Source: Spirosoma sp. (lineage in GTDB: Bacteria > Bacteroidota > Bacteroidia > Cytophagales > Spirosomataceae). From it: 43,399 nucleotides of DNA. The notes under the pieces were generated by a model. That model saw only the letters and a list, made by a program, of their open reading frames with translations, was not told where the DNA came from and did not search any database. Positions 33,856-43,399 of the stretch are shown piece by piece. The stretch covers positions 1 to 43,399 of the forward strand of contig JACMPG010000317.1 of NCBI GenBank assembly GCA_014377625.1, given 5' to 3'. The stretch's first letter is position 1, and each line of letters begins with the position of its first letter. The translations under genes were made by a program, and so were the position numbers.

Positions 33856-36800
33856 ATGAAACAAAAACTACTGAACACCCTCAGGGGGTTACTACTCTTT
33901 TGGGGGGCCTGGGTGCTGCTGGCCGCGGCTCCAGTGTTCGCGCTCGACAGCGAGGTGACAGGCCGGGTAACGGATGAAAAAGGAGCCGAGGTAGTAGGCG
34001 CTTCCGTCACGATTAAAGGTACTACGCGTGGTACCACCACCGATGCCAGTGGTAAGTACCGTATTGCTGTTTCGGATGGTAACAGCGTACTGGTGTTTTC
34101 CTACATTGGCTACAGCAAGCAGGAGGTTACCGTAGGAAACCGGTCGGTGATCGACGTAAAACTGGAGCCGGGTAGTGCCATACTGGACGAAGTGGTCGTA
34201 ACGGCGCTGGGAGTAACCAAAGACACCCGCAAGATCGGCTACGCTGTCACCACCGTAAACGGCGACGCGCTGACCAAAGCGCGGGAGACCAACATCGGCA
34301 ACTCGCTGGTGGGCCGGGTAGCAGGTTTGACCGTGAAAGGAACCAATGGAGGTCCGGGCGGTACGGCCAAAATTCTGTTGCGGGGCGTACCCAGTATCAA
34401 CTCGCCGGGTTCACCGCTGATCATCATCAACGGCGTACCAATGGACAACACCCAGCGCGGCAGTGCCGGTGAGTGGGGTGGTTCGGACGGGGGCGACGGG
34501 CTGGGGAACATCAACCCCGACGATGTGGAAACCATGACTGTGCTGAAAGGCCAGTCGGCGTCGGCCCTGTACGGGGCACGGGCCTCTAACGGCGTAATTC
34601 TGATTACGACCAAGAAGGGCAAACGGGGCGATTTTGCGGTTGACTACAACTCCAATCTCGTTGCCGAGCAAGCCATCAATTTCACTGACTTTCAGTACGA
34701 ATATGGTCAGGGCATCGGTGGTCAGAAACCCGTAACGGCGGCAGCCTCGCAGCAAACGGCCCGCTTTAGCTGGGGTTCCAGATTAGACGGTTCGCCGGTT
34801 ATCGGAGCCGACGGCCAGCAGTACACCTACTCGGCCCAGAAAGACAACATTAAAAACTTTTACCGGACCGGTTCAACCTTTACCAATACGGTATCGGTAA
34901 CGAAAGGGGGCGAAAATGGATCCTTCCGGCTGTCGGCATCGAACCTGGCCAACAGTTCGATTCTACCTAACAGCGGGCTGGACCGTAAAACGTTTGCGCT
35001 CACCATTGACCAGAACATCACATCCAAACTCAGCATAAGCGTACTGGCCAACTACATCAGTGAAGAGGTGAAAAACAAGCCGGCACTAAGCGACGGGCCG
35101 CTAAACGCCAACAACGCGCAACTGCTGGCTACTAACATAGACCAACGCAGACTGGCACCGGGCTATGATCCTGTAACAGGCCGTGAGATTATCTTCAGCG
35201 ACGACGAGTACGTGAGCAATCCCTACTTTGTGACGAATCAGTTTGTGAACAACGTGGGCCGGAAACGGCTGATCTCGATGGTCTCTACCCGCTACGATTT
35301 CACCAACTGGATGTACGCGCAGGCCCGCTTGGGTTACGATAACGCCAGCGACCGTATTTTCAGGGTAACACCCTACGGTACGGCTTACTCGCAGGGGGCC
35401 AAGGGAGGGCTGGACGAGCTCTCGAATGCACAGCGTAGTGAGTTAAATGCAGATGCGCTACTTGGTGTCAACAAATCTGTTGGGGCCAATTTCACCATCG
35501 ATGCGTTGCTGGGTGGTAATATCCGCAAGAACAACTACGAGAAAATCAGCATTGGTGGTAGCCCGTTCGTGTTGCCGTATCTCTACAGTTTCAACAACGT
35601 GGTGAACTTCAGCCGGGGCTATGACGTAGCCAACACCGAAGTCCATTCGGGCTACTACAGCGTCGATCTGGGCTATAAGAACTTCCTGAACGTGACTACT
35701 ACGGGCCGCTACGATGCCTATTCAACGCTGCCTTCGGCCAACCGGAGCATCTTTACCCCCTCGGTCAATGCAGCTTTCGTTTTCAACGATTTCCTGAAAA
35801 TACCGAGCCTGAGTTTCGGTAAACTGCGGGCGGGCTATGCCGTGACCAGTGGCGAACCAGCCTCACCCTATGGCACCAGTGTCTATTACGGGGTGGGTAA
35901 TGCCATTAACGGTATTGCGACCGGCAATTTCAGCTCTAACCTGCCCAACCTGTTCCTGAAGCCATTTACCAAGACTGAAATTGAAGTGGGTCTGGAGCTT
36001 AAGTTTTTCGGCAATCGGCTGGGCTTAGACCTGTCGGTATATGACCAGAAGACCAACAACGAAATTCTGCCCGCCCAGTACAGTACCTCTACCGGCTTCA
36101 CCAGCGGTGTGGTGGGCACGGGTTCCATTCAGAACCGGGGTATCGAAATGCTGATTACCGGCAACCCGGTCAAGACAGCTGACCTGAACTGGAATGTGTC
36201 GTTCAACCTGACGTCGGTACGTAATAAAGTGCTACAGACCGATGCCAACAACAACCCTATTGGACTGGGGTCTAACCGGGCCACACTTGGCAACGCGACT
36301 ACAGCGTTTGTGGTGGGTGAGTCCGGTCCGCAGATCCGGGCATATGACTACAAATACAGTTCCAACGGTCAGATTGTCGTTGATGCATCGGGCCTACCAG
36401 TGCGGGGCAATCTGGTTAACCTCGGTACGGTATTGCCCACGCTATATGGTGGTCTGAACAACGACTTCGGCTACCATGGTTTTAATCTGTCATTCCTGAT
36501 CGACTACAACTACGGTAACAAAATCCTGTCGGCTACCGAGAACTACGCGTACCGCCGGGGCCTGGCACAGGAAACCCTGGTGGGCCGGGAGGGTGGTATC
36601 ACCACCGGCGTAACGGAAACCGGAGCTGCCAATACCGTAACTGCTACAGCGCAGAACTACTACACCGCACTGGCCAACAACATTACCAAAGTGAGTGTAG
36701 TTGGCGGTGATTTCATCAAGTTCCGGCAATTTACGCTTGGCTACAGCCTGCCCGCCAAACTGCTGACGGGAGTTCCGCTGATCCGGGCATTGAGCATCTC

Positions 36801-36957
36801 GCTCGTGGGTCGGAATCTGTTTTACATCACCAAGCAAGCTACGAACATCGACCCGGAGTCTACTTTTGGTGCTAACCTCCGGTACGCTGGCATCGAAGGG
36901 GCCAGTCTGCCCGCATCGCGCACCTACGGCGTTAACCTGAACATCAAGTTTAAATAA
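33856..36957 (+). CDS. SusC/RagA-family TonB-linked outer-membrane transporter
   Basis: 1033 residues. Signal peptide (LLLFWGAWVLLAAAPVFAL) followed by the CarboxypepD_reg-like domain (EVTGRVTDEKGAEVVGASVTIKG...SYIGYSKQEVTVG, about 32-110). The TonB-box-like EVVVTALGVTKDTRKIGYA and the plug (NSLVGRVAGLTVKG, ILLRGVPSINSPGSPLIIINGVPMD, NINPDDVETMTVLKGQSASALYGARASNGVILITTKKG) are classic SusC. The barrel ends SRTYGVNLNIKFK. It forms the lidded nutrient channel with the SusD protein encoded 10 bp downstream. The cargo is not evident: no glycoside hydrolase or sensor is in the operon. No N-terminal STN domain, so no FecR/sigma-factor type signalling is expected. Confidence 0.97.
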   Translation: MKQKLLNTLRGLLLFWGAWVLLAAAPVFALDSEVTGRVTDEKGAEVVGASVTIKGTTRGTTTDASGKYRIAVSDGNSVLVFSYIGYSKQEVTVGNRSVIDVKLEPGSAILDEVVVTALGVTKDTRKIGYAVTTVNGDALTKARETNIGNSLVGRVAGLTVKGTNGGPGGTAKILLRGVPSINSPGSPLIIINGVPMDNTQRGSAGEWGGSDGGDGLGNINPDDVETMTVLKGQSASALYGARASNGVILITTKKGKRGDFAVDYNSNLVAEQAINFTDFQYEYGQGIGGQKPVTAAASQQTARFSWGSRLDGSPVIGADGQQYTYSAQKDNIKNFYRTGSTFTNTVSVTKGGENGSFRLSASNLANSSILPNSGLDRKTFALTIDQNITSKLSISVLANYISEEVKNKPALSDGPLNANNAQLLATNIDQRRLAPGYDPVTGREIIFSDDEYVSNPYFVTNQFVNNVGRKRLISMVSTRYDFTNWMYAQARLGYDNASDRIFRVTPYGTAYSQGAKGGLDELSNAQRSELNADALLGVNKSVGANFTIDALLGGNIRKNNYEKISIGGSPFVLPYLYSFNNVVNFSRGYDVANTEVHSGYYSVDLGYKNFLNVTTTGRYDAYSTLPSANRSIFTPSVNAAFVFNDFLKIPSLSFGKLRAGYAVTSGEPASPYGTSVYYGVGNAINGIATGNFSSNLPNLFLKPFTKTEIEVGLELKFFGNRLGLDLSVYDQKTNNEILPAQYSTSTGFTSGVVGTGSIQNRGIEMLITGNPVKTADLNWNVSFNLTSVRNKVLQTDANNNPIGLGSNRATLGNATTAFVVGESGPQIRAYDYKYSSNGQIVVDASGLPVRGNLVNLGTVLPTLYGGLNNDFGYHGFNLSFLIDYNYGNKILSATENYAYRRGLAQETLVGREGGITTGVTETGAANTVTATAQNYYTALANNITKVSVVGGDFIKFRQFTLGYSLPAKLLTGVPLIRALSISLVGRNLFYITKQATNIDPESTFGANLRYAGIEGASLPASRTYGVNLNIKFK

Positions 36958-36967
36958 GAGACCGACC

Positions 36968-38563
36968 ATGAAAAAAACACTCATAGCGTGCGCATTCCTG
37001 ACAGGTTTCCTTCAGGTGTCGTGCACGGATAATTTCGACGCCCTCAACACGAACCCAACCCAGTCGTCGGCGGCCAATTACGACCCGAATCTGCTGTTAC
37101 CCAGCATTGAGTTTAACAGTGCCAACGCAACGGCGGGCTACAGTGGGGCGATTCTATTCCAGAGTATGTGGGTGCAGATTCTGTCATCGACCAGCTCCGG
37201 CGCGGCTACATATTACTCCAATGCCGACAAATACGTCATTTCGAGCAATACCAACGCCTACATTCAGACCCTCTGGAACAGCCAGTACAATGCCGCCAGC
37301 TACGCCTATCAGATGGAGCAGCTCACCGCAGGCAAACCAGCTTTGGCAAACCTGAACGCTATTGCCCAGCTTATGCAGGTGCAGTGCAGTGCGCTGATAA
37401 CGGATACCTACGGCGATGCACCGTACACCCAGGCTCTAAAGGCAAAAGATGGGACTACGCTGCCTGCTTACGATGCGCAGCAGGATATCTACAAGTCGAT
37501 ACTGGCCAAGCTCGAAACCGCCACGGCGGCCCTGAGCCCCACCAATCCGCTGCCTACCAACGATGCCTACGCTTACAAAGGCGACGTGACCAAGTGGAAG
37601 AAGTTTGGCTATTCGCTGATGCTGGAACTGGCTATGCGCCTGACGAAGGCAGATCCCGCAACGGCTAAAACGTACGCCGAAAAAGCAGCCGCCGGGGGCG
37701 TATTTGCCAGTGCTGATGACGACGCCTACATCATGGCCGATAACTCGAAAGGCTTTGGCAATAACAACGCAGGAGCCCTGAGTACGCTGGCCGACATCTA
37801 TTCGGTACGCTGGAGCAAAGTCCTGATCGACTACCTGAAGGCTACCAATGACCCGCGCCTGTCTATCGTGGCCGAGGTGCCACCCGCCGGGCTGATTGCC
37901 AACCAGAGCATGAGCACCGGTGGTAATACCACCCCCGCCGTGCAGATTGGCCAGCCTAACGGGTTTGACCTGAACGGTGGTGCGACCGATATCAGTAAAG
38001 CCCCCAACTACCCCGGCGGCACGGGTACCGGGGCCGATATAACGCCCCTGGGTAAATACTCGCGACCTACCACTATGTACCGCGACCGAAATGCCCCACT
38101 GTTTGTGCTGACCTACGCCGAAACCGAACTCTTACTGGCCGAAGCCGTTCAGCGTGGTTTCAACGTGCCGGGTACAGCCGCGAGCCACTACAAAAATGCG
38201 GTCGTGGCCGGCATTACGTCGCTGTCCCGCTACGGTGGGGTAGTTAATCCAACAGCGGCTGCGGCCTACGCCGATGCTAACCCGCTGGTAGCAGCCAACG
38301 CGCTCAAGCAGATCAACGAGCAGTACTGGGCTACAACGGGCTTACAGATGAATTTCGTAGCCGCCTGGAATAACTGGAAACGGTCGGGCTTTCCGGTGCT
38401 GACTCCAGTGAACTATACGGGCAACTTTGCCAGCGGCACGATTCCACGCCGGCAACCGTATCCAAACGGTGAGGCTACCCTAAACACAGCCAACTACAAC
38501 AGTGCCCTCGGTAAAGTGGCCGGTCCTAATGACTGGCTGACCCGGATGTATTGGGATAAATAA
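36968..38563 (+). CDS. SusD/RagB-family surface lipoprotein (SusD-like_2)
   Basis: 531 residues. Lipoprotein signal MKKTLIACAFLTGFLQVSC with lipobox VSC (C19), followed by TDNFDALNTNPTQSS, the typical SusD-like_2 opening. TPR-like helices carry the expected phrases QYNAASYAYQMEQLTAG, LITDTYGDAPYTQALK, LPAYDAQQDIYKSILAKLETA, FGYSLMLELAMRLTK, TYAETELLLAEAVQRG and YWATTGLQMNFVAAWNNWKRSGFP. SusD proteins lid the SusC channel and bind the ligand. SusD-like_2 pairs are often of unknown, non-starch substrate. Strong terminator follows. Confidence 0.95.
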   Translation: MKKTLIACAFLTGFLQVSCTDNFDALNTNPTQSSAANYDPNLLLPSIEFNSANATAGYSGAILFQSMWVQILSSTSSGAATYYSNADKYVISSNTNAYIQTLWNSQYNAASYAYQMEQLTAGKPALANLNAIAQLMQVQCSALITDTYGDAPYTQALKAKDGTTLPAYDAQQDIYKSILAKLETATAALSPTNPLPTNDAYAYKGDVTKWKKFGYSLMLELAMRLTKADPATAKTYAEKAAAGGVFASADDDAYIMADNSKGFGNNNAGALSTLADIYSVRWSKVLIDYLKATNDPRLSIVAEVPPAGLIANQSMSTGGNTTPAVQIGQPNGFDLNGGATDISKAPNYPGGTGTGADITPLGKYSRPTTMYRDRNAPLFVLTYAETELLLAEAVQRGFNVPGTAASHYKNAVVAGITSLSRYGGVVNPTAAAAYADANPLVAANALKQINEQYWATTGLQMNFVAAWNNWKRSGFPVLTPVNYTGNFASGTIPRRQPYPNGEATLNTANYNSALGKVAGPNDWLTRMYWDK

Positions 38564-38578
38564 GCTGTAAATGGTAAG

Positions 38579-38619
38579 AAAAGCCGGGGGTCAGCCATGA
38601 TCCCCGGCTTTTCTGTTTT
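38579..38619 (+). terminator. Rho-independent terminator after SusD gene
   Basis: A 14-bp stem AAAAGCCGGGGGTC / GATCCCCGGCTTTT (one G-U pair) and 6-nt loop is followed by CTGTTTTTTT. It divides the SusC-SusD transcript from the next two genes, or attenuates read-through into them. Confidence 0.88.
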
Positions 38620-38676
38620 TTTGCGGCAACCACTCAACTCCAGCGACTCTTCCTGCGTTAATTAATAAAGTTACCT

Positions 38677-41600
38677 ATGGATACACGGTTACATAGCTAC
38701 TTAGCAATCAGAAATTACTGCGTTGGGGCCTTGCTTGCGTCATTGTTGCTACTAATTGTGCCTGTCTGCGCTCAGTCTCCCCTGTTTCAACTGCTGCCAC
38801 CTGCGCAAACGGGCATTGATTTCGTCAATCAGATTGATGAGAACGAAAGCCTGAACGTGCTTTCCTACGAATATTTCTACAACGGCGGGGGCGTAGCCGT
38901 GGGCGACGTAAACAATGACGGCCTGCCCGATCTGTTCTTTACCGCCAACCTGAAACCCAACAAACTATACCTGAACCTCGGCAACCTGAAGTTCAAAGAC
39001 ATCACCGCCGATGCCGGAACCGATCTCGGTGGCCGCGCGGGCGGCTGGAAAACCGGCGTCAGTCTGGCCGACGTAAACGGCGACGGGCTGCTGGATATTT
39101 ACGTGTGCTACTCGGGTAAAACCGACGACGACAATCGCCGGAATCAACTGTTTATCAATCAGGGCAAGGGCGGCAGTACGGCGGTGCGCTTCGTGGATCA
39201 GGCGGCACAGTACGGGCTGGACGATCCGGGCTACAGCACCCAGGCCACCTTTTTCGACTACGACCGCGACGGTGATCTGGATATGTTTCTGCTGAGCCAC
39301 AATGTCAAAAAATACGACAACATGGAACTGGCCCGTCTGCATGACCAAACCGACGAACGGGCGGGCAATAAGCTGTTCGAGAATCAGAAGGATCGCTTTG
39401 TCGATGTATCGAAAAAAGAAGGCATTTCTCAGTACCCGCTCACGTTCGGGCTGGGTATGGTTGTGGCCGACGTCAATCAGGATGGCTGGCCCGACATTTA
39501 CGTTACCAACGACTACAACGAACCGGATTACCTGTACATCAATCAGAAGAACGGTCAGTCTGGCGGTCCGGCTTTCAAAGACGAAACCGAAGCCCGGTTC
39601 AGGCACCTCTCCCAGTTTTCGATGGGTGTCGATATTGCTGATTTCAACAACGACGGCCTGCCCGACATCATGAACCTCGATATGCTGCCCGAAGACAACC
39701 GGCGGCAGAAACTCCTGCAACTTCAGGAAAACTACGAGTCGTTCGAGCTGATGGTCCGGCAAAACCTGAACCGGCAGTACATGCGCAATATGCTGCAACT
39801 CAATAACGGCGACGGTACGTTCAGCGAAATAGCCCAAACTGCCGGGGTCTCCAATACAGACTGGAGCTGGTCTCCCCTCCTGGCCGATTTTGACAATGAC
39901 GGCTACAAGGACCTGTTCATCACCAACGGCTATCTGCGCGACTACACCAACAAAGATTTCCTGAAATACTGGGGCGATTACAAAATCAGGAAAGCCATTG
40001 ACCGCGAACCGGTGCAGCTTATGGACCTTGTTCGGGCCATGCCCGCCACGCGCCTGCCCAATTACATATACCGCAACAACCACGACCTGACTTTTGCCAA
40101 TATGCAGCAGGCGTGGGGATTGCAAACGCCCGCTATCTCGAACGGCGCGGCATACGCTGACCTCGACAATGACGGCGACCTCGAACTAATTGTCAACAAT
40201 ATAAACGAGCCAGCTTTTGTCTATCAGAATCTAAGTCGCGAGCAGCATAAAACGACTTATCTACAGCTCAGCCTAACGGCAACCGGCGGCAACCGGAACG
40301 CAGTAGGCGCGCGGGTAACGGTCTTTGGCGGGGGCAACCGGCAGTATCAGGAGCTGAACCCGGTACGGGGGTATCTGTCGAGTCAGTCCACAACCCTGCA
40401 TTTCGGGATGGGCGTGGCCACCGTTGCCGACTCAGTGCTGATTATCTGGCCCGACCAGTCGCGGCAGACGCTTACCCGCGTGCCGGTCAATCAACGGGTA
40501 TCGGTTCAGCAGGAGTCATGGGCAAAAAACCGGCAGAGCAAACCGGCACCCGCGCCCAAGGCCATCCCCGCGCTGTTTACAAACGTAGCCCCCACCCTGC
40601 CCTACACGCACGAGGGCTACGTAGAGAACGATTTCAAACGTCAGCCGCTCATGCTCTGGATGTACTCGCACACGGGGCCGGTGCTGGCCAAAGGTGACGT
40701 GAACAAAGACGGGCTGGACGATCTGTTTATCAGTGGCGATCAGCAAAAAACCGGCGGCATCTGGTTTCAGCAGCCGGGCGGTACGTTCAAAAAAGATACG
40801 CTGACCATTGGCGACGAAGCGGTTTCGGCCATTGCTGCGGCTGTTTTCTTCGATGCCAACGGCGATGGGTTTGACGATCTGTACGTGGCCAAAGGCGGCT
40901 ATTCGCTCTTTGAGGCCAACACCGCTTCACTTCAGGATGAGCTGTTTCTGAACGACGGACGCGGCCATCTGCACCCCGCACCGGGGAATTTACCCCTGCT
41001 GAATGCCAGCAGCAAAGCCTGCGTCCGCCCCGCCGATTACGACGGCGATGGCGACCTCGACCTGTTTGTGGGTGGGCGCGTAGTGCCGGGTCGTTACCCC
41101 GAAGTACCCCAGTCGTATCTGCTCGAAAACAAAGGCAACGGTCAGTTTACAGTAGTACCAACGCCCTTTTCATCGGTCGGTATGGTGACGGATGCGCAGT
41201 GGGCCGACCTGAACGACGATGGCCGCATTGACCTCGTTTTGTGTGGTGAATTTATGCCAGTGAAAGTCTTCACCAACACCAAAAGTGGCTTCGTGGATGA
41301 AACAAACCGGTATTTTACCGAACCCGCCACCGGTTTCTGGCAGTCGCTCGCCATTACCGACCTGAACGGCGACGGTAAAGCGGATATTGTGGCGGGTAAT
41401 CTTGGCACCAACACGCAAATCAGAACCTCGACGCAGCAACCCGCCGAACTGCTCTACGCCGACTTCGACAGCAACGGCTCCATTGACCCGTTCTTCTGCT
41501 TTTACGTGCAGGGCAAAACGTACCCCTTCGTAAGCCGCGATGAACTGACCGATCAGCTATTCAGTATGCGCCGGAAGTTTCCATACTATAAAGACTACGC

Positions 41601-42042
41601 CGACGCCACCGCTACCGATATTTTCTCGCCCGATGAACTGGCTCACGCTACCAAACTAACCGCTGCCGAACAGCACTCGGTCTGCTACCTCAGCAACGGC
41701 ACCGGCAAATTCAGCAAGCTGGTGCTGCCCATTCAGGCGCAGTTTGCACCCGTTACTCACATCCTGGCGCAGGACGCTGACCACGACGGCCATACAGACC
41801 TGCTGCTACTGGGCAACAAGTCAGATAACCGGCTGAAACTCGGTAGTATGGACGCCAATTACGGCTGTCTGCTGCGGGGTAACGGCAAAGGAGACTTCTC
41901 GTACGTCGGTCAGCCCGCATCTGGTTTGTCGGTACGGGGGGATGTAAAATCGGTAGTTGAGATGACCATCAACCAGACGAAACAACTTATCATCGGCGCG
42001 TTCAACCAGCCAATTCAGGTCTATAAACCACTCCAGCCATGA
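38677..42042 (+). CDS. FG-GAP/VCBS repeat protein with ASPIC/UnbV domain (CRTAC1-like)
   Basis: 1121 residues with signal peptide (LLASLLLLIVPVCAQ). Many FG-GAP blades with calcium-binding Dx[DN]xDG loops: VAVGDVNNDGLPDLFF, VSLADVNGDGLLDIYV, FDYDRDGDLDMFL, VVADVNQDGWPDIYV, IADFNNDGLPDIMN, LADFDNDGYKDLFI, YADLDNDGDLELIV. The ASPIC/UnbV domain follows at about 525-610 (GARVTVFGGGNRQYQELNPVRGYLSSQS). A second propeller set comes next (GDVNKDGLDDLFISG, YDGDGDLDLFVGG, ITDLNGDGKADIVAGN). Together they form two beta-propellers on the cell exterior or periplasm, of unknown ligand. Genes of this type commonly follow SusC/D pairs in Bacteroidota. The stop overlaps the start of the next gene (ATGA). Confidence 0.93.
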   Translation: MDTRLHSYLAIRNYCVGALLASLLLLIVPVCAQSPLFQLLPPAQTGIDFVNQIDENESLNVLSYEYFYNGGGVAVGDVNNDGLPDLFFTANLKPNKLYLNLGNLKFKDITADAGTDLGGRAGGWKTGVSLADVNGDGLLDIYVCYSGKTDDDNRRNQLFINQGKGGSTAVRFVDQAAQYGLDDPGYSTQATFFDYDRDGDLDMFLLSHNVKKYDNMELARLHDQTDERAGNKLFENQKDRFVDVSKKEGISQYPLTFGLGMVVADVNQDGWPDIYVTNDYNEPDYLYINQKNGQSGGPAFKDETEARFRHLSQFSMGVDIADFNNDGLPDIMNLDMLPEDNRRQKLLQLQENYESFELMVRQNLNRQYMRNMLQLNNGDGTFSEIAQTAGVSNTDWSWSPLLADFDNDGYKDLFITNGYLRDYTNKDFLKYWGDYKIRKAIDREPVQLMDLVRAMPATRLPNYIYRNNHDLTFANMQQAWGLQTPAISNGAAYADLDNDGDLELIVNNINEPAFVYQNLSREQHKTTYLQLSLTATGGNRNAVGARVTVFGGGNRQYQELNPVRGYLSSQSTTLHFGMGVATVADSVLIIWPDQSRQTLTRVPVNQRVSVQQESWAKNRQSKPAPAPKAIPALFTNVAPTLPYTHEGYVENDFKRQPLMLWMYSHTGPVLAKGDVNKDGLDDLFISGDQQKTGGIWFQQPGGTFKKDTLTIGDEAVSAIAAAVFFDANGDGFDDLYVAKGGYSLFEANTASLQDELFLNDGRGHLHPAPGNLPLLNASSKACVRPADYDGDGDLDLFVGGRVVPGRYPEVPQSYLLENKGNGQFTVVPTPFSSVGMVTDAQWADLNDDGRIDLVLCGEFMPVKVFTNTKSGFVDETNRYFTEPATGFWQSLAITDLNGDGKADIVAGNLGTNTQIRTSTQQPAELLYADFDSNGSIDPFFCFYVQGKTYPFVSRDELTDQLFSMRRKFPYYKDYADATATDIFSPDELAHATKLTAAEQHSVCYLSNGTGKFSKLVLPIQAQFAPVTHILAQDADHDGHTDLLLLGNKSDNRLKLGSMDANYGCLLRGNGKGDFSYVGQPASGLSVRGDVKSVVEMTINQTKQLIIGAFNQPIQVYKPLQP

Positions 42043-43355
42043 CCCGACTGCTGCTGCTCTTCCTAACGCTGGCCACTGTGGCACAGGCCAAACCTGCCCC
42101 CCGCCCGGTAGAAGCATACCTGCAGCCCACCGTTTTTGCGCTGACAATGGTGATGATTCACGATGTGGCCAGCCCGCCCGCAGCCAGCCGGTTTTACGCG
42201 TATTGCTTACTGGGCGCGCACGACCTGGTCGCACAAAACGCAAAAAACATCACCTCGCCCACCCGTTTTGTACGCGATTTTGCCCCGGCTCCACTGGCCA
42301 AAACCGAAAAATACGATTACCGGCTGGCAGCTTTGTACAGCATCCTCGAAACCGGGCGTTTGCTGTTACCCTCCGGCTACCGGCTGGAAGACGATCAGAA
42401 AAAGTTACTGGCGCAGTTAAAGGAAAACGGATACAGTCAGGCCATCATCGACGCGTCGGTGCGGGTAGCACAGACCGAAGCCAGCCGGGTGATGGCCTAC
42501 GCAGCTACCGATAACTACCGGCTCCTGAGTGCCCGGACCCGCTACCGCCCTGCTAAAGGCGATGGCTACTGGTACCCCACGCCCCCCGGCTACATCGAAG
42601 CTATTGAGCCGCACTGGCGCACCATCCGGCCTATGCTGCTCGACTCCTGCAATCAGTTCAAACCCACTCCACCGGTGGCGTTCAGTAAAGACACAACCAG
42701 CGCGTTTTTTGCTCTGGCCCGCGAAGTATATGATACCGGTAACGCCCTGACCGATGAACAGCGGGCTGTGGCCGCCTACTGGGACTGCAACCCCTTCGCC
42801 ATCAACACGTCGGGGCATATGATGATCGGCTTCAAGAAAATAAGCCCCGGCGGTCACTGGCTGAACATTGCAGCCCTCGCCGTTGAGCGGGCAAAAACCC
42901 CCTTCGACCGGGCGGTGCTGGTACAGTCGGTAGCGGCCATGACACTGATGGATGCGTTTATCAGTTGCTGGGACGAGAAATACCGCAGCAACCGCATTCG
43001 CCCCGAAACCGTTATCAACCGCTACATAAATCCACGCTGGCAACCGCTCCTGCAAACGCCCCCCTTTCCTGAATATACCAGCGGCCATAGCGTAATCTCG
43101 ACCGCCGTGGCCGAGGTACTAACGTATATGCTCGGCCCTGATTTCGCATTTACTGACAATACCGAAATCATTTTCGACCTGCCCGAACGTCAGTTTACAT
43201 CGTTTCGACAGGCAGCTCAGGAAGCGGCTATTTCGCGGCTGTATGGCGGCATTCACTACCGCGACGCCATTGAAAACGGCCAAACGCAGGGGAGCGCTAT
43301 TGGTAGCTTTGTGGTGCAGAAACTCAAAAAGGCGGGTATAAAACCCGCCCCTTAG
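42039..43355 (+). CDS. Vanadium-dependent haloperoxidase-like PAP2-superfamily protein
   Basis: 438 residues, signal peptide MTRLLLLFLTLATVAQA. The acid phosphatase/vanadium haloperoxidase site is complete: KYRSNRIRPETVINRY (Lys...Arg-Pro), PFPEYTSGHSVISTAVAEVL (SGH) and SRLYGGIHYRDAIENG (Arg...His vanadate/phosphate ligands). Vanadium haloperoxidases oxidise halides with H2O2; close relatives are phosphatases, and sequence alone does not tell which. The place of the acid His in SGHS is conserved. It overlaps the FG-GAP gene by 4 bp, so the two proteins are made together and probably act together outside the cytoplasm. The last 44 bp of the window show nothing. Confidence 0.92.
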   Translation: MTRLLLLFLTLATVAQAKPAPRPVEAYLQPTVFALTMVMIHDVASPPAASRFYAYCLLGAHDLVAQNAKNITSPTRFVRDFAPAPLAKTEKYDYRLAALYSILETGRLLLPSGYRLEDDQKKLLAQLKENGYSQAIIDASVRVAQTEASRVMAYAATDNYRLLSARTRYRPAKGDGYWYPTPPGYIEAIEPHWRTIRPMLLDSCNQFKPTPPVAFSKDTTSAFFALAREVYDTGNALTDEQRAVAAYWDCNPFAINTSGHMMIGFKKISPGGHWLNIAALAVERAKTPFDRAVLVQSVAAMTLMDAFISCWDEKYRSNRIRPETVINRYINPRWQPLLQTPPFPEYTSGHSVISTAVAEVLTYMLGPDFAFTDNTEIIFDLPERQFTSFRQAAQEAAISRLYGGIHYRDAIENGQTQGSAIGSFVVQKLKKAGIKPAP

Positions 43356-43399
43356 TCCCACTACCCCGTCGGTTCGTTACGGATGAATAATGGCCCAGC

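Noticed and set aside
38965-40125. 386-residue minus-strand ORF
   Set aside because: Antisense to the FG-GAP protein; its Val/Ile-rich composition is the mirror of the repeated Asp/Asn-rich loops and has no family features.

Overview
The window reads as chromosome of a Bacteroidota bacterium, most likely Cytophagales (Spirosoma-like; the genus is an inference). The signs are a SusC/SusD pair, a DUF5686 protein, an OMP_b-brl_3 type receptor, a PorT-like barrel, several TAnnTTTG (-7) promoter elements, few Shine-Dalgarno sequences, and moderate GC. No rRNA, tRNA or CRISPR array was seen.

Layout. 1-3742: a 3'-truncated FdhF/YdeP molybdopterin oxidoreductase (open at the window edge and so absent from the ORF track), an App1-like phosphatidate phosphatase overlapping it, a divergent diacylglycerol-kinase-like lipid kinase, and fdhD. 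3860-7816: DUF5686 outer-membrane protein, a pyrR carrying an in-frame repeat insertion, and pth. 8058-14410: a small secreted protein, a TonB-dependent-type receptor, a PorT-like barrel, a GH16 lipoprotein and a secreted esterase. 14561-21854: an orphan histidine kinase, then an esterase and ATP-grasp pair, a small acidic protein, an SGNH esterase, and the Anbu proteasome homologue with a transglutaminase. The last groups may form one Anbu/transglutaminase/ATP-grasp type peptide-metabolism neighbourhood.

22279-24775 is the relic of an alternate (N-ATPase type) F1Fo operon. atpD is intact, atpC carries a one-base frameshift, and what follows jumps directly to the second half of atpG. The genes for the a, c, b and alpha subunits are missing. 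Its end collides with an AT-richer BsuBI/PstI-type restriction-modification pair (24772-26783).

26784-33500 is an accessory scrapyard. It holds 32-bp direct repeats, 55-bp near-identical repeats that flank a PIN toxin/antitoxin pair whose toxin has an amber stop, an IS66 transposase remnant, a large CheB-CheR-PAS histidine kinase with its response regulator, a third copy of the 55-bp-type repeat, a beheaded excisionase-like antitoxin with the first residues of its PIN toxin, and an IS30 transposase remnant.

33856-43355 is a clean four-gene outer-membrane locus: SusC, SusD, an FG-GAP/ASPIC-UnbV protein and a vanadium-haloperoxidase-like PAP2 protein. The first two are separated from the last two by a strong terminator.
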